DNA of 64,000 nt from Fortiea contorta PCC 7126 (lineage in GTDB: Bacteria; Cyanobacteriota; Cyanobacteriia; Cyanobacteriales; Nostocaceae): NCBI RefSeq assembly GCF_000332295.1, contig NZ_KB235930.1, positions 2,375,395 to 2,439,394 on the forward strand. Reading direction: 5' to 3'. Numbering within the stretch: the stretch's first letter is position 1; every line of letters starts with the position of its first letter. Positions 27,721 to 36,532 of the stretch are shown in pieces. The translations under genes were made by a program, and so were the position numbers. The notes beneath the pieces were generated by a model that was not told the origin of the DNA, made no database searches, and was given only the letters and a program-made list of their open reading frames with translations.

Positions 27721-30252
27721 TTAAGAAAGCGATCGCACAGGAACAACGGTGATAATTTTTTCATCGCGGTTGAGTTGGATGATGCTTTCACCTTTGCTTT
27801 CTCTGGTCAATACAGGTACTGTTTGACTGGGTATCCGCACTACCCGGTCTTTATTAGTAATTAGCGCCACTTCCTCTGTCCCCTGAACCATTACCATCGC
27901 CGCTAAATAGTCGGTTTTGCTGGTGAATTTGATCGCTTGTGTCCCTAAATCGCCCCGATTAGCTCGCTTCAACTGGGCTGCGGGTAAGCGTTTGGCGCAC
28001 CCTTCTTGAGTTACTAACAGCAATTCACCTGCGCCACTTACCGCTACACAGCCAACCATTTCTTCAGATTTTCGCAAACGTAATGCTTGCAATCCCATGG
28101 CGGCTCGACCCATAATTGGTAGTTCTTGGTCACTAATTTGGAAGCGCAACAGTCGTCCACCAGAACTAGCGACGATGAGATGTTCTCCTGTATTAATTAA
28201 CTGACTAAATAACAATTCATCGTCATCTTTGAGCTTGACCAGCGTTACTCCGCGACGAGTTAAGTTGGTTAATTCTTCTAAAGATAAACGTTTAATGCGT
28301 CCCTGTTTAGTCAAGAGAATCATCTGGGCGATCGCTGAATTTTCTCTTAGCAAACAGCGATTAATCACCGCTTCTTGAGCACCTTGAGCGGTGTTACTCA
28401 GCATGGTAATTAGCGGTGTTCGCTTGGGAGAACGTCCAGTCGTGGCGGGAATATCTCCCACTTTCACTGGGTAAACTTTACCACCACTGGTGAGCACCAA
28501 CAAATCTTGGTTTGTGTCTGTTAACTCAGTTTGGATCAAAAAGTCATGATCATGCAGACCGTTATCAGCTTTCGGCTTTTTACCGTTTGCTAAACTGCGA
28601 CGGACATAACCCCGGTGTGTAAATTCTAAAATTGTTTCTTCCGGCGGTTCGGAGGATGGAGAATGGGAAATTGGGGATTGAGAATTTTCCTCATCCGCTG
28701 CTGCTAGTCGATTTCTTGTCCCCGCATCTTCGGGTTTTCTCGTTTCTGTGATTCCAGGGATTAGCTTGGTGCGACGGTCATCGCCATATTTCCGTTTGAG
28801 CGATCGCAAATCTTTTTTGAGCGCCTTGAGTAATTCTTTGCGATCGCTCAATAATCTCCGTAACAGCGTAATTTGCTCAGTTAACTGCTCAAATTCTTGC
28901 TGTAAATTCTGCCGTTCTAAACCAGTCAAGCGTCGCAATGGCATAGCTAAAATAGCATCTGCTTGTACCTCACTCAACTCCAATCGGCTGCAAAGATTGA
29001 TTTTTGCGGTGCTACCGTCAGCAGCTTGGCGCAAAATTTCGATCACTTCGTCCACATGAGACAAAGCTAAAAGTAAACCTGCTACCAAATGCGATCGATT
29101 TTCCGCTTTACCCAACTCATAACCGTAGCGACGGTTGAGAGTTTGTTCACGGAAACTTAAAAACTCTAGCAGCAGTTGACGCAAGCTTAACTGACGCGGT
29201 TGTCCATCCACCAAAGCTAAGAGAATCGCCCCAAAGTTACTTTGGAAGGCGGTTTGGTGATATAAATTTTGCAGCACTTCTTGGGGGTTAGTATCGCGCT
29301 TGAGTTCGATGACTACTCGCATTCCTTCGCGATCGCTTTCATCCCGCAAATCAGAAATTCCTTGTAATCGCCCCTGATTCACCAAGTCGGCGACCTTTTC
29401 AATCCAGCCCGCCTTGTTCACCTGATAAGGTAACTCTGTCACAATAATCGCTGTGCGGCGCTTGCTTCCCCGCGCGGCGGGAATTTCTTCTAAGGTAGCG
29501 ACTCCCCGTAGGACAATACTACCCTTCCCCGTGGTGTATGCTTCCCGAATACCCGCATTCCCGACAATTTCACCACCAGTGGGAAAGTCAGGCCCAGGAA
29601 TCAACTCAAACAACTTTTCATCTGTCAAATCTGGTTGGTCAATTAAAGCAATCAACCCATCAACCAATTCTCCTAAATTGTGGGGCGGTATATTCGTCGC
29701 CATCCCCACGGCGATTCCCGAACAGCCATTGAGCAACAGAAAGGGTAATTGCGCCGGGAGTACTGTTGGTTCTTGTTGAGAATTATCGAAATTGCCAATA
29801 AATTCTACAGTTTCTTCGCCGATTTCTGTCAGCATTCCCTCGTGACCAATCGGCGCGAGGCGGGTTTCTGTGTAACGCATCGCCGCCGGCGGGTCATTAT
29901 CTACACTGCCAAAGTTTCCGTGTCCGCCTAGCAAAGGATAGCGGCTGGAAAAATCCTGCACCAACCTGACTAGGGCGTCATAGACCGACTGGTCGCCGTG
30001 GGGGTGATATTTACCGAGCACGTCCCCTACTACACGGGCACACTTTCGATAGGGTCTATCGGGCGTTAAACCAAGCTCATGCATCGCGTACAAAATCCGC
30101 CGATGCACCGGTTTTAAGCCATCACGGACATCCGGCAAAGCTCGCCCGACAATCACACTCATGGCATATTCAAGGTAAGACCGTTGCATCTCGGTGTGCA
30201 GGGCTGTGGTGATTACCTGTCCCGTGGAGAGAAGGTTTAACTGTTTTACCAT
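27721..30252 (-). CDS. gyrA: Type IIA topoisomerase subunit A (GyrA/ParC family)
   Basis: An 843-aa DNA breakage-reunion subunit. It has the N-terminal [24 protein letters not shown], the winged-helix region with [12 protein letters not shown] (81-92), catalytic Tyr127 in AMRYTETR, and a C-terminal six-blade beta-pinwheel. The GyrA box (QRRGGKG-type), needed for DNA wrapping by gyrase, is not seen: the equivalent stretch after THRGYVRR reads [10 protein letters not shown]. The protein could therefore be the ParC-like or second GyrA-type paralogue that cyanobacteria carry. Gln88 occupies the position of E. coli GyrA Ser83. A low-complexity insert with repeated [15 protein letters not shown] precedes the C-terminal domain. 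gyrB is not in the window. Confidence 0.9.
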   Translation of the reverse strand: MVKQLNLLSTGQVITTALHTEMQRSYLEYAMSVIVGRALPDVRDGLKPVHRRILYAMHELGLTPDRPYRKCARVVGDVLGKYHPHGDQSVYDALVRLVQDFSSRYPLLGGHGNFGSVDNDPPAAMRYTETRLAPIGHEGMLTEIGEETVEFIGNFDNSQQEPTVLPAQLPFLLLNGCSGIAVGMATNIPPHNLGELVDGLIALIDQPDLTDEKLFELIPGPDFPTGGEIVGNAGIREAYTTGKGSIVLRGVATLEEIPAARGSKRRTAIIVTELPYQVNKAGWIEKVADLVNQGRLQGISDLRDESDREGMRVVIELKRDTNPQEVLQNLYHQTAFQSNFGAILLALVDGQPRQLSLRQLLLEFLSFREQTLNRRYGYELGKAENRSHLVAGLLLALSHVDEVIEILRQAADGSTAKINLCSRLELSEVQADAILAMPLRRLTGLERQNLQQEFEQLTEQITLLRRLLSDRKELLKALKKDLRSLKRKYGDDRRTKLIPGITETRKPEDAGTRNRLAAADEENSQSPISHSPSSEPPEETILEFTHRGYVRRSLANGKKPKADNGLHDHDFLIQTELTDTNQDLLVLTSGGKVYPVKVGDIPATTGRSPKRTPLITMLSNTAQGAQEAVINRCLLRENSAIAQMILLTKQGRIKRLSLEELTNLTRRGVTLVKLKDDDELLFSQLINTGEHLIVASSGGRLLRFQISDQELPIMGRAAMGLQALRLRKSEEMVGCVAVSGAGELLLVTQEGCAKRLPAAQLKRANRGDLGTQAIKFTSKTDYLAAMVMVQGTEEVALITNKDRVVRIPSQTVPVLTRESKGESIIQLNRDEKIITVVPVRSLS
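28648..28745. repeat. In-frame low-complexity insert within the topoisomerase gene
   Basis: This stretch contains GAATGGGAAATTGGGGATTG, the style of intergenic simple repeats near 14380-14410, and encodes a Ser/Pro-rich linker between the breakage-reunion domain and the pinwheel. It looks like an intergenic-type repeat accommodated in a coding region. The comparison was by eye and within this window only. Confidence 0.45.
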
Positions 30253-30415
30253 GAGTTTTTCCCTGAAATTTAACTACACAAAAGCCACTGGAAATTAAGA
30301 CTGCAGCAACCACAGCATAACGGATGAAAAGCAATTCCTAACCAAATCTTGTTAGCCATAGGATAAAAATCAGTAGTATTATCCATGATGACGGGGACAC
30401 ACATTGAAGATTAAA

Positions 30416-30422
30416 AAGGAGG
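30416..30422 (+). promoter_or_regulatory. Perfect Shine-Dalgarno AAGGAGG serving an upstream mini-ORF
   Basis: AAGGAGG lies 7 nt before ATG 30430, ideal spacing. That ATG is out of frame with the response regulator, whose own ATG at 30479 has no visible Shine-Dalgarno sequence. Confidence 0.65.
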
Positions 30423-30429
30423 CAGACAA

Positions 30430-30507
30430 ATGTTTGACTCAGTTTGCCATCCCCCTCACCTCTATATATCAAATTCTCATGAAAACTGTTTTGATTGTCG
30501 AAGATGA
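30430..30507 (+). CDS. Putative 25-aa leader ORF overlapping the response regulator start
   Basis: This frame opens with ATG 7 nt after a perfect AAGGAGG, runs 25 codons and stops with TGA at 30505-30507, 29 nt inside the response regulator. The peptide (MFDSVCHPPHLYISNSH...) has no known motif. It could give translational coupling to the regulator or be a regulatory leader. It could also be chance, with the regulator starting in a way I do not see. Nothing else supports expression. Confidence 0.35.
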   Translation: MFDSVCHPPHLYISNSHENCFDCRR

Positions 30508-30874
30508 TTTAATTAATGCTCGCGTTTTTTCCAAGATTTTGACTAAGCGCGGTGGCTTAGACGTGAAACACACTGAAAATGTAGAAGAAGTCATCGAAAT
30601 TGCCCAAGCTGGTGCAGCAGACTTGATTTTGATGGATGTTTCCCTTTCCCGGAGTGTTTATCAAGGTAAATCTGTTGATGGCATCAAAATTACACAAATG
30701 TTGAAATCTGACCCGCTAACAGCTAATTTACCTGTGATTCTGGTTACGGCTCACGCTATGGAAGGCGATCGCGAAAACTTTCTTAAACAAAGCGGCGCTA
30801 ATGGTTACATCTCAAAACCCATAGTTGATCATCAACAGTTTGTTGACCAAATTATGGCACTTATACCGCAATAA
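30479..30874 (+). CDS. CheY-like single-domain response regulator
   Basis: A 131-aa receiver domain only. The acidic pair Asp9-Asp10, phospho-acceptor Asp53 in LILMDVSLS, the Thr of LVTAHAM and the Lys of GYISKPI (about 114) are all present. No output domain follows, so it should act through protein contact, as CheY, Spo0F or PatA-type partners do. The frame extends upstream to TTG 30404, but the extra 25 residues are unlike a receiver, and MKTVLIVEDD is the normal start. No kinase gene is adjacent. The product of a convergent TPR gene lies beyond a palindromic spacer. Confidence 0.9.
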   Translation: MKTVLIVEDDLINARVFSKILTKRGGLDVKHTENVEEVIEIAQAGAADLILMDVSLSRSVYQGKSVDGIKITQMLKSDPLTANLPVILVTAHAMEGDRENFLKQSGANGYISKPIVDHQQFVDQIMALIPQ

Positions 30875-30876
30875 AT

Positions 30877-31069
30877 GACTACAGAATGAAGCATGGAGTT
30901 TGAACTCAAATTTCCTGCTGGATGTGAGTAATATTATTCTTTTGTAGATAAAAAATATCAACGCAGATAAACAGTTTCCGGTTTATGGCGTACTTATTAC
31001 CAACCCAGAGCCAATTTTGTTGTTTTTTGATTTCACACTTCATACTTCAAGCTTTATCCTGTAGTTGAC
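30877..31069. repeat. Imperfect inverted-repeat element of about 190 bp
   Basis: The left arm beginning GACTACAGAATGAAGC (30877) and the right arm ending GCTTTATCCTGTAGTTGAC (31069) are imperfect reverse complements over about 30 nt. Related words (ACTTCATACTTCA, TTTAGTTGA) occur in the hairpin at 48147-48218. It is a non-coding miniature inverted-repeat type element between convergent genes. The rest of the spacer, to 31284, holds no recognised feature. Confidence 0.6.
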
Positions 31070-31284
31070 CAAGAAGAGGAAGGGGTAAGGAAGAATGGTT
31101 TTCGCTGATTCTTGTCACCTTTCCCCTACCTGAAAGATATTGACTACCTGTACCAGAATTGCTCGCCCGTAATGTTTTGAGCAACTAGTGACTAAACAGA
31201 TAGTATATATGTACTATGAATAGTGTGATTCGGCAAGTACCCTGGGATAATACACAAGTAAATCAGCATCTTAGACCCCAAACC

Positions 31285-32169
31285 CTACTGAGTAGGTTGT
31301 TGTCTAGTCCGTGGAGAAATTCCCTGTGGTTGTAAAGCCGCTTGAATGCGGGGTAATTCTAAGAACTTTTTCGTATCAGACAAAAGGCGATTACCCCACA
31401 GATTTTGCTTGAGAAACTCTAGATCACCATAACGCTGATCGATGCGGAGAGCCGCTTCTCCCATAGCCAGAGCTTGTTGGCGATCGCCTTTAGTGTACAA
31501 TGCCACTGCCAGCGCTAACAGTGGTTCAGCCGCTCGTTTATCAATATTCACCGCAGTTTGCCATTTTTGAATAGCACCGGGAATATCACCTTGTTCGTAG
31601 CTGATTAAGCCAATATTGTTAATTGCTGGCCAAAACTTTTTATTTTGGGAAACAGCTTTATCATATTGAGCGATCGCTTCTGGCAAACGATTAGTCATAT
31701 AATACGCATTGCCCAAATCAAACAACCCCTCTGGGTCATTAGGTTTTAATTTTAAACCAGCTTGATAACTAGCGATCGCCGCCGGGTATTTTTGCTGCTG
31801 AAAATGAGCCGAACCCAGAGCAAACAGCACATCTGCATTTTTGGGATTAAGAGACTGGGCTTTTTTCAGAGAAGCGATGGCTGCATCCAAATCCTTAGAC
31901 TGCATTTGCAAACCACCCAACAAGAACCAGACTTTATCACTATTAGGAGCCAATTGACTAGCCAAGCGTGCTCGTGGTAGAGCCAACTCAAACTGTTGAA
32001 ATTGACCGAGTTGAGCCGCTTCCTGAGCCAAACTCAACCCCTGCTTCTCCAACTTCGCTGCATCAAGTTGCAATGTATGGGGTAATAGTGCTTGTGCATG
32101 AGCTGCTTTAGGCATACTCCACAGACCACAGATTACCAAAAAAGAAATTAAACCAACATGTTTAGGCAC
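31285..32169 (-). CDS. Secreted/periplasmic TPR protein
   Basis: With GTG 32169 as start this is a 294-aa protein with a clear signal peptide (VPKHVGLISFLVICGLWSM...AHAQA). The frame is open to 32256, but the extra residues there would precede the signal sequence and look non-native. About six TPR units follow (for example KNADVLFALGSAHFQQQKYPAAIASYQAGLKLKPN). The C-terminus is Pro/Gln-rich. It is likely a periplasmic or thylakoid-lumen scaffold. Composite repeat element A occupies the divergent region between it and the HlyD operon. Confidence 0.85.
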   Translation of the reverse strand: MPKHVGLISFLVICGLWSMPKAAHAQALLPHTLQLDAAKLEKQGLSLAQEAAQLGQFQQFELALPRARLASQLAPNSDKVWFLLGGLQMQSKDLDAAIASLKKAQSLNPKNADVLFALGSAHFQQQKYPAAIASYQAGLKLKPNDPEGLFDLGNAYYMTNRLPEAIAQYDKAVSQNKKFWPAINNIGLISYEQGDIPGAIQKWQTAVNIDKRAAEPLLALAVALYTKGDRQQALAMGEAALRIDQRYGDLEFLKQNLWGNRLLSDTKKFLELPRIQAALQPQGISPRTRQQPTQ

Positions 32170-32328
32170 ACTACCGCCTCTCGACCACAATTCAAGGAAT
32201 CTTTCAGCTAGCTTAAACGATCTCAACTCTACACGGAAAGCAAATTTTATCATCATTAGCGATCGCTATCTCAACTACCCTACCCTAATTCATCACCCAG
32301 GGTAGTAAACCAGCACAACCAAGATAAC

Positions 32329-32790
32329 GGGGGATGGGGAGATGGGGAGGTGTGGGGGGATGGGGAGGTGGGGAGGTGGGGAGATGGGGAGGTGGGGAGA
32401 TGGGGAGATGGGGAGGTGGGGGCTCAAGCGTCAGGCTCAAAGGCTCAAGCGTCAGGCTTAAAGGCTCGCGCGTCAGGTTCAAAGGCTCACGCGTCAGGTT
32501 CAAAGGCTCACGCTTGAGGTTCAAAGGCTCACACTTGAGGTTCAAAGGCTCACACTTGAGGTTCAAAGGCTCACGCTTGAGGTTCAAAGGCTCACACTTG
32601 AGGTTCAAAGCCTCACACTTGAGGTTCAAAGCCTCACACTTGAGGTTCAAAGCCTCACACTTGAGGTTCAAAGCCTCACACTTGAGGTTCAAAGCCTCAC
32701 ACTTCAAGCTTAAAGCCTCACACTTTATCCCCACCTCCCCATCTCCCCACCTCCCCATCTCCCCACCTCCCCATCTCCCCATCTCCCCAC
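32329..32790. repeat. Composite repeat element A: G-rich arm, 14 x 21-bp core, C-rich arm
   Basis: The left arm 32329-32420 is GGGG every 8-9 nt (GGGGAGGT and GGGGAGAT octamers). The core 32421-32714 is exactly 14 tandem 21-bp units, each built of the heptamers GGCTCAC, then CCTTGAG-like GCTTGAG, then GTTCAAA, with variation at few positions. The right arm 32725-32790 is the complementary CCCCATCT/CCCCACCT octamer array. The last five units share a GG-to-GC change at unit position 2, a sign of recent local amplification. The element lies in the divergent region between the TPR gene and the exporter operon. Confidence 0.95.
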
Positions 32791-32921
32791 TTAAGTGACT
32801 TTAGTCATATATGAAAAACCCAAATTTTATCAGATAATTGCGAACGAATATGGTAGCAAAACCATATTCATAACTATAAAAAACTAGTTCGGTTGCAGTT
32901 CTTTCTACACCGAAAGTAGAC

Positions 32922-34463
32922 ATGACAACTAACACATCAAACCCTGTAGATTCGTCGGCTTTGATTCCCGAAATCAAGAAAACAAAACGCCGATATCATT
33001 GGTTATCTTGGTTGCTAATCCTCAGCTTTCTTGGCGGAATTAGCTATGTAATTTATCGTCAGGTAGTTGTGCTACCAAAACAAGAAGCAAAACGTCGCGT
33101 GCTCACACAACCTGTAGAAAGACGAAGCCTACCCATCACAATTTCTGCTAACGGTACAGTCAAGCCCGAAAGGTCAATCAATATCAGCCCGAAAAATTCC
33201 GGTATTTTGAAAAAACTATTAGTCAAAGAAGGAGATATCGTCAAAAAAGGTCAAATAATGGCTTACATGGACGATTCCAACTTCCAAGGTCAACTCACCC
33301 AAGCGCGAGGACAGTTAGCCCAAGTCGAAGCAAGTCTGCAAAAAGCCCAAGCCGGGAATCGTCCCCAAGATATCGCCCAAGCCCAAGCCCAAGTAGATGA
33401 AGCCAAAGCAAATCTACAAAAAGCCCAAGCGGGGAATCGTCCCCAAGATATCGCCCAAGCCCAAGCAAGGCTCACCAGCACCCAAGCAACCTTGAATAAA
33501 ACCGAAGACGACTTCCGTCGCAATCAAGAACTTTATAATTCCGGAGTCATCTCCCTACAAACTCTCAACCAAAAACGCGCGGATTTAGACAGCGCCAAAG
33601 CAGCAGTTAATGAAGCGCAACAAGCCCTCGCTCTGCAAAAAGCCGGCTCACGACCAGAAGACATTGAACAAGCCCAAGCAGCAGTCAGACAAAGACAACA
33701 AGCTTTATCACTGCTCCAAGCCGGAAATCGCCCAGAAGATATCGCCCAAGCACGTGCTCAGGTAATTTCCGCTCGCGGTTCACTACAAAACATTCAAACC
33801 CAAATCAACGACACCATTATTCGCGCACCTTTCGATGGGTTGATAACAAAGAAATACGCTGACCCTGGCGCCTTCGTTACTCCCACCACCGCTGCTAGCT
33901 CTGTTTCCTCATCCCTATCCTCATCCATTCTTTCCCTCGCTTCCGTCAATCAAGTTGTCGCCAATTTAGCCGAAACCAACATCGCCAGAATCACCCTTGG
34001 TCAAGCAGTCACAATTAAAGCCGATGCATATCCTGGTAAAACCTTTACAGGTCGAGTCAGTCAAATTGCGTCCCAAGCGACAGTAGAGCAAAACGTCACC
34101 AGCTTTGAAGTCAAAATCGCCCTCTCAGACCCCCAACGCTTACTGCGCTCCGGAATGAACGTAGCCGCAGAATTTCAAGCTGGTCAATTAGAGAACGCTT
34201 TAGTAGTACCAACAGCCGCAGTTGTTCGGCGAGAACGAGCGACAGGTGTTTTCGTTATGGGAACCGATAGTGAGCCAGTATTTACACGTATTGAAACCGG
34301 AATAACCGTCAACAATTTAACAGAAGTTAAATCAGGATTGAATGGCGACGAAAAAGTATTACTCAGTTTTCCGCCAGGTTCCAGACCACAATCAACACCG
34401 CGAGGAGGTGTATTCCCCGGCGCCAGCGGCGGTAGTGGTCGCCGTTCAGGTGGTGCGCCTTAA
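32922..34463 (+). CDS. HlyD/MacA-family periplasmic adaptor (DevB-like)
   Basis: A 513-aa membrane fusion protein with one N-terminal membrane helix (about 28-48), a lipoyl-like half-motif (NISPKNSGILKKLLVKEGDIVKKGQ), an extended helical hairpin, and the beta-barrel and membrane-proximal C-terminal domains ending in a Gly/Ser-rich tail. The hairpin contains four copies of an AGNRPQDIAQA-type segment about 30-36 residues apart, two of them almost identical in DNA. It would link an inner-membrane ABC pump to an outer-membrane TolC-like channel. Gene order adaptor-permease-ATPase is that of devBCA, used for heterocyst glycolipid export, but paralogues of unknown substrate are common. Confidence 0.92.
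   Translation: MTTNTSNPVDSSALIPEIKKTKRRYHWLSWLLILSFLGGISYVIYRQVVVLPKQEAKRRVLTQPVERRSLPITISANGTVKPERSINISPKNSGILKKLLVKEGDIVKKGQIMAYMDDSNFQGQLTQARGQLAQVEASLQKAQAGNRPQDIAQAQAQVDEAKANLQKAQAGNRPQDIAQAQARLTSTQATLNKTEDDFRRNQELYNSGVISLQTLNQKRADLDSAKAAVNEAQQALALQKAGSRPEDIEQAQAAVRQRQQALSLLQAGNRPEDIAQARAQVISARGSLQNIQTQINDTIIRAPFDGLITKKYADPGAFVTPTTAASSVSSSLSSSILSLASVNQVVANLAETNIARITLGQAVTIKADAYPGKTFTGRVSQIASQATVEQNVTSFEVKIALSDPQRLLRSGMNVAAEFQAGQLENALVVPTAAVVRRERATGVFVMGTDSEPVFTRIETGITVNNLTEVKSGLNGDEKVLLSFPPGSRPQSTPRGGVFPGASGGSGRRSGGAP
33345..33470 (+). repeat. Internal duplication in the adaptor gene
   Basis: Two near-identical roughly 48-nt segments (starting near 33349 and 33421) encode QKAQAGNRPQDIAQAQA and differ at one base or so. 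Two more diverged copies follow. The duplication lengthens the helical hairpin by one repeat. Confidence 0.8.
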
Positions 34464-34497
34464 TACCGTGCGTGTATTTGCATTGAAAAAACAAATT

Positions 34498-35769
34498 ATG
34501 TTTAAAAGTTTTCATAAAACCAAAAACACTCGTACCGTCCCCATTTGGGAAATTTTATCAATGGCGGTGGAAACCCTGTGGAGTAACAAACTACGCACAG
34601 GTTTAACCATGCTGGGCGTGATTATTGGGATTTCCTCAGTGATTGCGATTACTTCCGTGGGTCAGGGAGTGCAAAAGGGCGTGGAACAACAAATCCAAGC
34701 ATTAGGTACAAATGTATTGCAAGTTTTAGCCGGCGCAGCTAGAAGCGGAAATGTGCGTCAGGGAGTGGGTTCTAGTAGCACTTTAACCTGGGAAGATGCA
34801 AAAGCGATCGCCACACAAGCCCCATCTGTAGACATGGTTTCAGCTTATCTACAACGCAATGCCCAAGTAGTTTACGACGGACAAAACACATCCACAACTG
34901 TTTATGGCACAGATTTAAATTACCCGGACGCCAGGAATACTTATCCTCAAGAAGGGAGATTTTTCACTCAAGAGGAGTTAGATACCTCTGCTCAGGTAGC
35001 TATTCTCGGCCCTACAGTGAAAGCGACACTTTTTGGACGAAGTAGCAATGTCATCGGCGAAAGAATTCGCATTCAAGGGGAAGGTTATGAAGTCATTGGG
35101 GTGATGGAGCCTAAAGGTGCTCAAGGGCCGATAGATAGAGATGACCAAATTTTTATTCCCCTCACTAGTATGTCGGGGCGACTAGTAGGAAATAACGCCT
35201 TAGCGGGGATTTCTGTGAGTGGAATTTTAGTAAAAGCTAGTGATGCAGAAAAGTTAGAAGCGGCTCAATTTCAAGTGACAAATTTGTTGCGTCTCCGACA
35301 TAACATTTATCCACCACAAGCTGATGATTTCCGTTTGACTAACCAAGCAGATATTGTGAGCACATTTACAAATGTTGTGGGTTTATTTACGATTATGGTA
35401 GTAGCGATCGCTGGCATTTCTTTAGTCGTTGGCGGTATAGGTATTGCCAATATTATGTTAGTTTCTGTTGTCGAACGTACGAGAGAAATTGGCATTCGCA
35501 AAGCCGTAGGAGCCACCAAATCAGCAATTTTAAATCAATTTTTAGCAGAAGCGATCGTCATTTCTATTATTGGTGGTGGTATTGGGATGGTAACAGGAGT
35601 TGTGTTAGCTTTTGCGGCAGCTAATATTTTTAAATTTCCCTTTGTAATTTCTATTCTATCAGTTATTGCTGGCTTAGGACTGTCATTAACTGTGGGTTTA
35701 ATGGCGGGGGTAATTCCTGCACGCAATGCAGCTAAATTAGATCCAATCACGGCTTTAAGAAGCGACTAA
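34498..35769 (+). CDS. MacB/FtsX-like ABC transporter permease (DevC-like)
   Basis: A roughly 423-aa permease with a first membrane helix at about 34-56 (RTGLTMLGVIIGISSVIAITSVGQG), a large periplasmic MacB-PCD domain, and three C-terminal helices in the FtsX fold, including the VSVVERTREIGIRKAVGATKSAI coupling segment. The frame is open upstream to 34342, overlapping the adaptor gene, but ATG 34498 gives the normal family N-terminus. It lies 34 nt after the adaptor and should form the channel-coupled pump with the ATPase downstream. Confidence 0.92.
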   Translation: MFKSFHKTKNTRTVPIWEILSMAVETLWSNKLRTGLTMLGVIIGISSVIAITSVGQGVQKGVEQQIQALGTNVLQVLAGAARSGNVRQGVGSSSTLTWEDAKAIATQAPSVDMVSAYLQRNAQVVYDGQNTSTTVYGTDLNYPDARNTYPQEGRFFTQEELDTSAQVAILGPTVKATLFGRSSNVIGERIRIQGEGYEVIGVMEPKGAQGPIDRDDQIFIPLTSMSGRLVGNNALAGISVSGILVKASDAEKLEAAQFQVTNLLRLRHNIYPPQADDFRLTNQADIVSTFTNVVGLFTIMVVAIAGISLVVGGIGIANIMLVSVVERTREIGIRKAVGATKSAILNQFLAEAIVISIIGGGIGMVTGVVLAFAAANIFKFPFVISILSVIAGLGLSLTVGLMAGVIPARNAAKLDPITALRSD

Positions 35770-35770
35770 A

Positions 35771-35854
35771 TAAGTACCTAAACAAAATTAATTACACACA
35801 TTATTTTTCTGTTCCCTCCCTCCACAAATAAATTTAATTTTGTCCAACTACTTA
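35771..35854. repeat. Miniature inverted-repeat element, copy 1
   Basis: 84 bp with terminal inverted repeats: TAAGTA...ACAAAATTAA at the left (35771-35791) pairs with the right end (35834-35854) at 16 of 21 positions. Both its ends and its interior (AATTACACA, then a TTCCCT-rich middle, then AATTTAATTTTGT) match the element at 41691-41777. It separates the permease and ATPase genes of the exporter operon. Confidence 0.75.
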
Positions 35855-35860
35855 ATTACT

Positions 35861-36532
35861 ATGACAACAATGATTTGGATGGAATCTATTACTAAAACCT
35901 ACCGCTTGGGAGAAGTTAATGTTCCCATCCTCAAAGGAATTCAATTATCTGTAGAAGAAGGCGAATATGTTTCCATTATGGGTGCGTCAGGTTCAGGTAA
36001 ATCTACACTGATGAACATTGTCGGCTGTTTAGACCGCCCCACCAGTGGACAATACGTTTTAGAGGGGAGAAACCTGACTACTTTTGATGACGATGAATTA
36101 GCTTATATCCGTAATCAAAGAATTGGTTTTGTCTTCCAACAATTTAATCTTTTGGCGCGAGCTACAGCGTTAGAAAATGTCATGTTACCAATGATTTATG
36201 CCAATTTACCTAAGCCAAAACGCCGACAAAGAGCGCTAGAAGCTTTAGAAAGAGTAGGATTAAAAGAGCGGATTGCTAATCGTCCCAGTCAACTTTCTGG
36301 TGGACAACAACAAAGAGTAGCGATCGCCCGCGCTTTAGTCAACCGTCCCGCATTAGTTTTAGCAGACGAACCCACAGGAGCCTTAGACACAGAAACTTCC
36401 CAAGAAGTAATGAACTTGCTCACAGAACTAAATCAGCAAGGAATTACCATCGTCATCGTTACCCATGAGCCAGATATCGCGGCTCAAACTCACAGAATTA
36501 TCCGAGTTCAGGACGGTTTAATTGTCGGTTAG
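35861..36532 (+). CDS. MacB/LolD-type ABC transporter ATPase (DevA-like)
   Basis: A roughly 223-aa ATPase with Walker [11 protein letters not shown], signature [15 protein letters not shown], and Walker [13 protein letters not shown]. It is a single-domain subunit of the LolD/MacB/DevA group that drives transperiplasmic export without substrate passing the inner membrane channel. ATG 35861 (MTTMIWMES) is chosen over an upstream TTG. A miniature inverted-repeat element ends 6 nt before the start codon, so translation initiation signals may be contributed by it. Confidence 0.94.
   Translation: MTTMIWMESITKTYRLGEVNVPILKGIQLSVEEGEYVSIMGASGSGKSTLMNIVGCLDRPTSGQYVLEGRNLTTFDDDELAYIRNQRIGFVFQQFNLLARATALENVMLPMIYANLPKPKRRQRALEALERVGLKERIANRPSQLSGGQQQRVAIARALVNRPALVLADEPTGALDTETSQEVMNLLTELNQQGITIVIVTHEPDIAAQTHRIIRVQDGLIVG

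Noticed and set aside
28748-29059. 103-aa plus-strand ORF antisense to the topoisomerase gene
   Set aside because: Shadow of a strongly conserved coding region on the opposite strand.
32421-32714. CRISPR array
   Set aside because: Units are contiguous with no unique spacers and there are no cas genes nearby.
32285-32782. 165-aa minus-strand ORF with KCEPLNL repeats in element A
   Set aside because: Same reason; it runs through both arms and the core and has no gene-like ends.
34342-34497. N-terminal extension of the permease overlapping the adaptor gene
   Set aside because: The extra 52 residues are an out-of-frame reading of the adaptor 3' end; ATG 34498 matches the family N-terminus.
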